Shown here piece by piece: positions 29,801-38,800 of a stretch of DNA of 64,000 nucleotides (position 1 is the first letter of the stretch; each line of letters opens with the position of its first letter). A program made the position numbers and the translations under genes. The DNA comes from Variovorax paradoxus (GTDB taxonomy: Bacteria; Pseudomonadota; Gammaproteobacteria; Burkholderiales; Burkholderiaceae_C). The stretch is from assembly GCF_000834655.1 (NCBI RefSeq), contig NZ_JXQQ01000076.1:21051-85050 (forward strand), in the 5' to 3' direction. The notes beneath the pieces are model-generated. The model ran no database searches. It was not told the DNA's origin and saw only the letters and a list, made by a program, of their open reading frames with translations.

Positions 29801-32800
29801 GGGCTCGGTACTCACGGGCACCACGAGCGTCGATGGTCCGGTCACGGTCACCAGCTTCACGGTGGCGGGCGATGCGACGACGTACACCGCAGGCCAGACG
29901 GCCACCATTGCGGGCGTGGGAACGCTGGTCATCAACACCGACGGCAGCTACACATTCACCCCGGCCGCGAACTACAACGGGCCCGTGCCGGTCGTCACGT
30001 ACAGCATGACCGATGGGTCGAGCGGCGATACCTCGACGCTCACCATCACCGTCGCACCGGTGGACGATCCGTTCACCGATGCGAACGAGACCGTCACGAC
30101 GAACGAAGACACGCCGCTCACGGGCTCGGTGCTGATCGGCACCACGAGCGTGGACGGCCCCGTCACCGTGACGGGCTTCACGGTGGCCGGCGACGGCACC
30201 ACGTACACGGCCGGCCAGACCGCGACCATCGCGAACGTCGGCACCCTGGTGATCAACGCCAACGGCAGCTATACCTTCACGCCGGCCGCGAACTACAACG
30301 GGCCGGTGCCGGTCGTCACCTACAGCATGACCGACGGGTCGAGCGGCGATACATCCACGCTCACCATCACCGTGGCGCCGGTGGACGATGCGTTCACCGA
30401 CGCGAACGAAACGGTCACCACCAACGAAGACACGCCGCTCACCGGCTCGGTGCTCACGGGCACCACGAGCGTCGATGGCCCGGTGACGGTCACCAGCTTC
30501 ACCGTGGCAGGAGATCCGGCGACCTACACCGCAGGGCAGACGGCCAATATCGCGGGCGTCGGCACGCTGGTCATCAACGCGAACGGCAGCTACACCTTCA
30601 CGCCGTCCGCCAACTACAACGGCCCGGTGCCGGTCGTCACGTACAGCCTGACCGATGGCTCCAGCGGCGACACGTCCACGCTCACGATCACGGTGGCTCC
30701 GGTGGACGACCCGTTCACCGACGCGGACGAGACGGCCACCACCAACGAAGACACGCCGCTCACCGGCTCGGTGCTCACGGGCACCACCAGCGTGGACGGT
30801 CCGGTGACGGTCACCGGCTTCACGGTGGCGGGTGATGCGACGACCTACACCGCAGGCCAGACCGCGACCATCGCAGGCGTCGGCACGCTGGTGATCAACG
30901 CCAACGGCAGCTACACCTTCACGCCGGCAGCGAACTACAACGGGCCCGTGCCCGTAGCCACCTACAGCCTGACCGACGGCTCGAGCGGCGACGTCTCCAC
31001 GCTCACCATCACCGTCACGCCGGTGGACGACCCGTTCACCGATGCGAACGAAGCGGTCACGACGAACGAAGACACGCCGCTTACGGGCTCGGTGCTCACG
31101 GGCACCACGAGCGTGGACGGCCCTGTCACGGTGACGAACTTCACCGTGGCCGGCGACGACACGATCTACACGGCGGGCCAGACCGCGACCATCGCGGGCG
31201 TGGGCACGCTGGTGATCAATGCCAACGGCAGCTACACCTTCACGCCGGCCGCGAACTACAACGGCCCGGTGCCGGTGGTCACGTACAGCATGACCGACGG
31301 TTCGAGCGGCGACACCTCGACGCTCACGATCACGGTTGCTCCGGTGGACGATCCGTTCACCGATGCGAACGAAACCGTCACGACGAACGAAGACACGCCG
31401 CTGACCGGCTCGGTGCTCACGGGCACGACGAGCGTGGACGGCCCCGTCACGGTGACGGGCTTCACGGTGGCCGGTGACGGCACCACGTACACGGCCGGCC
31501 AGACCGCGACCATCGCGAATGTCGGCACCTTGGTCATCAACGCCAACGGCAGCTACACCTTCACGCCGGCCGCGAACTACAACGGCCCCGTGCCCGTCGT
31601 CACGTACAGCCTGACCGATGGCTCCAGCGGCGACACCTCGACGCTGACCATCAGCGTCACCGCAGCCAACGATGCACCGGTGGGCAACCCCGACACCGTG
31701 ACCGTCACCGAAGACGTGCCCGCCACGGGCAACGTGCTGGCCAACGACACGGACGTGGATGGCGACGCACTCACCGTCACCAGCTTCAGCGTGGCCGGCG
31801 ACGGCACCTTCACTGCGGGCCAGACGGCCACCATCGCGGGCGTGGGCACGCTGGTCATCAACGCCAACGGCAGCTATACCTTCACGCCGGCGGCCAACTA
31901 CAACGGGCCGGTCCCGGTCATCACCTACACGGTGAGCGATGGCACGGCCACCGCCACCTCGACGCTGACCTTCACGGTCTCGGCGGTGAACGATGCGCCG
32001 GTCAACACCCTGCCCACGGGCTGGACGACCAATGAAGACGCGACGGTCGGACTGACCGGCCTGCAGATCGCCGATGCGGATGCGGGCAGCAGCCCCATGC
32101 GCGTGACCCTGAGCGTGCCGAGCGGCGCACTCACTGCGGCGTCGGGCGCGGGCGTGACGGTCACCGGCAGCGGCACGGGCACCCTGGTGCTCGAAGGCTC
32201 GCAAGCCAGCATCAATGCGTACCTGGCGAGCGCGGCACGCCCCAACTACGTGCCGGTGGCCAACTTCAACGGCAGCGTGACGCTGACCATGACCACCAGC
32301 GACCTGGGCAACACGGGCACCGGCGGCACGCTCACGGACACCGACACCGCGACCATCGGCATCGCCGATGTCAACGACGCACCCGCGGGCACCGACCGCA
32401 CGGTCACGATCAACGAAGACGGCACGTACACCTTCTCGGCGGCTGATTTCCCGATCACCGATGCCAACGACACGCCGGCCCACAGCCTGCAGTCGGTGGT
32501 CATCACCACCTTGCCCGATGCGGCGCAAGGCGTGCTGCGCCTGAACGGCGTGGCCGTGACGGCAGGGCAGGTGATTCCGGTCGGCAGCCTCGGCCAGCTC
32601 ACCTTCACGCCGGCAGCGAACGTGAACGGCGCGGGCATCGGCGCCTTCACCTTCCAGGTGGTGGACAGCGGCGGCACCGCGAACGACGGCCAGAACACCG
32701 ACCCGACGCCCAACACCTTCAGCTTCAACGTCACCGCCGTCAACGACGCGCCGGTGGCCAACCCCGACACCGTGGCGGCGACCGAAGACACGCCGCTGTC

Positions 32801-35800
32801 GATTCCGGTGGGGAACCTGCTGGGCAACGACACCGACGTGGAAGGCAACACCCTCACGATCACCAGCGTGCAGGGCGCGGTCAACGGCACAGTGAGCCTC
32901 GTCGGCGGCAATGTGGTCTTCACGCCCGCGCCGAACTTCAACGGCACGGCCAGCTTCACCTACACGGTGAGCGACGGCAACGGCGGCACATCGACGGCCA
33001 CGGTGACCGTCAACGTAGGTGCAGTGAACGATGCACCCGTGGCCACGGACGACGTGGCGACGACGCCGATCAACACGCCGATTTCCAGCATCCCGGTGCT
33101 CGCCAACGACACCGACGTGGACGGCGATCCGCTCACCGTGACCGGTGCAACGGTGGACCCGGCGCTGGGCACCGTCACCGTCAACGCCGACGGCACGCTC
33201 AACTTCACGCCGGCCAACAATGTGAGCGGCCCGGTGCAGATCACCTACACCGTGAGCGACGGCAAGGGCGGCACCGACACCGCGATCCTCACCGTCAACA
33301 TCGGCGCCAACACGCCGCCACAAAGCGCGGACGCCACGGTCAACGGCACCGAAGACACGGCCGTGCCGCTCACGCTCGCGAACTTCGCGTTCACCGACAC
33401 GGATGCGGGCCAGAGCCTGGCGGGCGTGCGCATCGACACGCTGCCGGTCAACGGCACGCTGCTGCTCAATGGCGTGGCGGTCACGGCGGGGCAGAACGTT
33501 TCTGCCGCGGACATCGCGGCGGGGCGCCTGACCTTCGTGCCTGGCGCGAATGGCAACGGCGCCGCTTATGCGAGCTTCACCTTCTCGGTGCAGGACTCGG
33601 GCGGTGCGTTCGATGCGGCGCCCAACACCATCACCTTCAACATCGCGGCCGTCAACGACGCGCCGGTGGCCAACCCCGACACCGTGGCGGCGACCGAAGA
33701 CACCCCGCTGTCGACCCCGGTGGCGAACCTGCTGGGCAACGACACCGACGTGGAAGGCAACACCCTCACGATCACCAGCGTTCAGGGCGCGGTGAATGGA
33801 ACGGTGAGCCTCGTCGGCGGCAACGTGGTCTTCACTCCTGCGCCGAACTTCAACGGCGCGGCCAGCTTCACCTACACGGTGAGCGACGGCAACGGCGGCA
33901 CATCGACCGCGACAGTCACCGTCAACGTGGGCGCCGTCAACGACGCCCCCGTGGCGACGGACGACGTGGCGACCACGCCGATCAACACGCCGATCTCCAG
34001 CATCCCGGTGCTCGCGAACGACACCGACGTCGATGGCGACCCGCTCACGGTGACCGGCGCGACGGTCGATCCGGCGCTGGGCACCGTCACCGTCAACGCG
34101 AACGGCACGCTCAACTTCAACCCGGCGGCCAACGTGTCGGGGCCGGTGCAGATCGAATACACGGTGAGCGACGGCAAGGGCGGCACCGACACCGGCGTGC
34201 TCACCGTCAACATCGGTGCCAACACGCCGCCGCAGAGCGCGGACGCCACGGTCGGCGGCACCGAGGACACGCCCGTGGTGCTCGTGCCCGCGAACTTCGC
34301 ATTCACCGATGCGGACGCAGGCCAGAGCCTGGCGGGCGTTCGCATCGACTCGCTGCCGGTCAACGGCACGCTGCTGCTCAACGGCGTGGCGGTCGCGGTC
34401 GGGCAGACGGTGTCGGCCAGCGACATCGCCGCCGGCAACCTGCGCTTCGTGCCGGGCGCCAACGGCAACGGCGCCGCGTATGCGAGCTTCACCTTCTCGG
34501 TGCAGGACTCGGGCGGTGCGTTCGATGCGGCGCCCAACACCATCACCTTCAACATCGCCGCCGTCAACGACGCGCCGGTGGCCAACCCCGACACCGTGGC
34601 GGCCACGGAAGACACGCCGGTGTCGATCCCGGTGGCGACCTTGCTGGGCAACGACACCGACGTGGAGGGCAACACGCTCACCATCACCAGCGTGCAGGGC
34701 GCGGTGAACGGAACGGTGAGTCTCGTCGGCGGCAATGTGGTCTTCACACCCGCGCCGAACTTCAACGGCGCGGCCAGCTTCACCTACACGGTGAGCGACG
34801 GCAACGGCGGCACATCGACGGCCACGGTCACGGTGAACGTGGGCGCGGTCAACGACGCCCCGGTGGCCGGCGACGACCTGGCCAGCACGCCGATCAACAC
34901 GCCGCTGGCGAACATCCCGGTGCTGGGCAACGACATCGACGTGGACGGCGATGTGCTCACCGTCACCTCCGCCACGGTGGACCCGGCGCTGGGCACCGTC
35001 ACGGTCAACGCGAACGGCACGCTGAACTTCACGCCGGCCAACAACGTGACCGGCCCGGTGCAGATCACCTACACGGTGAGCGACGGCAAGGGCGGCACCG
35101 ACACCGCCGTCCTCACGGTGAACGTGGGCACGAACACGCAGCCGCAGGGCGAGGATGTGACGCTGAACGGCACCGAGGACACGCCGCTGCCGATCACCCG
35201 CGCCAACTTCATCTTCTTCGATCCCGATGCGGGCCAGACGCTGGCCAACGTGCGCATCGACACCGTGCCACTGAACGGCACGCTGCTGCTCAACGGCGTG
35301 GCGGTGGTGGCGGGGCAGGTGATCTCGGTCGCCGACATCGACGCGGGCAACCTGAGCTTCGTGCCGGCCGCCAACGGCAACGGCGCGGCCTACGCGAGCT
35401 TCACTTTCTCGGTGCAGGACTCGGGTGGGGCTTTCGACGGTGTGCCGAACACGATGACCTTCAACATCGCGCCGGTCAACGACGCACCGGTGGCCGCCCC
35501 CGACACCGTGGTCACCGCAGAGGACACGCCGGCCACAGGCAACGTGCTGGCCAACGACACGGACATCGACGGCGGCCCGCTCACGGTGACGCAGTTCGTG
35601 GTGGGCGGCAACACCTTCACCGCGGGCCAGACGGCGACCATCGCGGGCGTGGGCTCGCTGGTCATCAACGCCGACGGCAGCTACACCTTCACGCCGGCCG
35701 CGAACTACAACGGCCCGGTGCCCGTGGCCACCTACACGGTGAGCGACGGCGCGGCCACGGTCACTTCCACGCTCACCTTCAGCGTGACGGCCGTGGACGA

Positions 35801-38800
35801 CGCCTTCACCGACGCCGACGAAACCGTGAGCACGAACGAGGACACGCCGCTCACCGGCTCCGTGCTGACCGGCACCACGAGCGTGGACGGCCCGGTCACG
35901 GTGACGAACTTCACCGTGGCCGGCGACGGCACGACCTACACGGCCGGCCAGACCGCGAACATCGCAGGCGTGGGCACGCTGGTGATCAACGCCAACGGCA
36001 GCTACACCTTCACGCCGGCCGCGAACTACAACGGCCCGGTGCCGGTGGTGACGTACAGCATGACCGACGGGTCGAGCGGAGACACCTCGACGCTCATCAT
36101 CACCGTCGCGCCGGTGGACGATTCGTTCACCGATGCGGACGAAATCGCGAGCACGAACGAAGACACGCCGCTCACCGGCTCGGTGCTCACGGGCACCACG
36201 AGCGTCGATGGCCCGGTCACGGTTGCCAGCTTCACGGTGGCGGGAGACGCAACGACATACACCGCGGGCCAGACCGCGACCATCGCGAACGTCGGCACGC
36301 TGGTCATCAACACGGACGGCAGCTACACCTTCACCCCCGCGGCCAACTACAACGGCCCGGTGCCGCTGGTCACCTACACCGCCACCGACGGCTCCAGCAC
36401 CGACACCTCGACGCTCACGATCACGGTGGCTCCGGTGGACGATGCGTTCACCGATGCGAACGAGACGGTCACCACCAACGAGGACACGCCGCTCACCGGC
36501 TCCGTGCTGACCGGCACGAGCAGCGTGGACGGCCCCGTCACTGTGACGGGCTTCACCGTCGCAGGCGACGGCACGGCCTACACCGCGGGCCAGACGGCCA
36601 CCATCGCCAACGTCGGCACGCTGGTGATCAACGCGAACGGCAGCTACACCTTCACGCCGGCCGCGAACTACAACGGGCCGGTCCCGGTGGTCACGTACAG
36701 CATGACGGACGGTTCGAGCGGCGACACCTCGACGCTCACCATCACCGTGGCGCCCGTGGACGATCCATTCACCGACGCGGACGAAATCGCGAGCACGAAC
36801 GAGGACACGCCGCTCACCGGCTCCGTGCTGACCGGCACGAGCAGCGTGGACGGCCCCGTCACCGTCGCGAGCTTCAGCGTGGCGGGCGACGCCACGACCT
36901 ACACGGCGGGGCAGACGGCGACCATCGCCAACGTCGGCACGCTGGTGATCAACGCGAACGGCAGCTACACCTTCACGCCGGCCGCCAACTACAACGGCCC
37001 CGTGCCCCTGGTCACCTACACCGCCACCGATGGCTCCAGCACCGACACCTCGACGCTGACCATCACCGTGTCGCCGGTGGACGACGCGTTCACCGACGCG
37101 AACGAGACCGTGGGCACGAACGAAGACACGCCGCTCACCGGCTCGGTGCTCACTGGCACCACCAGCGTGGACGGCCCCGTCACCGTCGCGAGCTTCACGG
37201 TGGCAGGTGACGCAACGACGTACAGCGCGGGCCAGACGGCCACCATCGCCAACGTCGGCACGCTGGTGATCAACGCGAACGGCAGCTACACCTTCACGCC
37301 GGCCGCCAACTACAACGGACCGGTGCCGCTGGTCACCTACACCGCCACCGATGGCTCCAGCACCGACACTTCGACCCTGACCATCACGGTAGCGCCGGTG
37401 GACGATGCGTTCACCGACGCGAACGAGACGGTCACGACGAACGAAGACACGCCGTTGACCGGCTCGGTGCTCACGGGCACCACGAGCGTCGATGGCCCCG
37501 TCACGGTGACGGGCTTCACGGTGGCCGGCGACGGCACGGCGTACACCGCCGGGCAGACCGCGAACATCGCGGGCGTCGGCACCTTGGTGATCAATGCCAA
37601 CGGCAGCTACACCTTCACGCCGGTCGCCAACTACAACGGTCCTGTGCCCGTCGTCACGTACAGCATGACCGACGGGTCGAGCGGCGATACCTCGACGCTC
37701 ACGATCACGGTTGCACCGGTGGACGATGCGTTCACCGATGCCGACGAGACGGCGAGCACCAACGAAGACACGCCGCTCACAGGCTCGGTGCTCACGGGCA
37801 CCACGAGCGTGGACGGCCCCGTCACCGTCACGAGTTTCACGGTGGCCGGCGACGCGACGACGTACACCGCGGGCCAGACGGCCACCATCGCGAACGTCGG
37901 CACGCTGGTGATCAACGCGAACGGCAGCTACACCTTCACGCCTGCAGCCAACTACAACGGCCCGGTGCCGGTCGCCACGTACAGCCTGACGGACGGTTCG
38001 AGCACGGACACCTCGACGCTCACGATCACCGTCACGCCCGTGGACGATGCGTTCATCGATGCCGACGAGATCGTGAGCACGAACGAGGACACGCCGCTCA
38101 CCGGCTCGGTGCTCACGGGCACAACGAGCGTGGACGGCCCCGTCACGGTCACGAGCTTCACGGTGGCGGGCGACGCGACGACGTACACGGCGGGCCAGAC
38201 GGCCACCATCGCCAACGTCGGCACGCTGGTGATCAACGCCAACGGCAGCTACACCTTCACGCCCGCGGCCAACTACAACGGCCCGGTGCCTGTCGCCACG
38301 TACAGCATGACGGACGGGTCGAGCACCGACACCTCGACGCTCACGATCATCGTCGCGCCCGTGGACGATGCGTTCACCGATGCCGACGAGATCGCGAGCA
38401 CGAACGAAGACACGCCGCTCACCGGTTCGGTCCTCACGGGCACCACGAGCGTGGACGGCTCCGTCACGGTCACGAGCTTCACGGTGGCGGGCGACGCGAC
38501 GACGTACACCGCGGGCCAGACGGCCACCATTGCCAATGTCGGCACGCTGGTGATCAACGCCAACGGCAGCTACACCTTCACGCCCGCGGCCAACTACAAC
38601 GGCCCGGTGCCTGTCGCCACGTACAGCATGACGGACGGGTCGAGCACCGACACCTCGACGCTGACCATCACCGTCACGCCGGTGGACGACCCGTTCACCG
38701 ATGCGAACGAAACCGTCAGCACCAACGAGGACACGCCGCTCACCGGCTCGGTGCTCACCGGCACCACGAGCGTGGACGGCCCGGTCACCGTCACGGGCTT

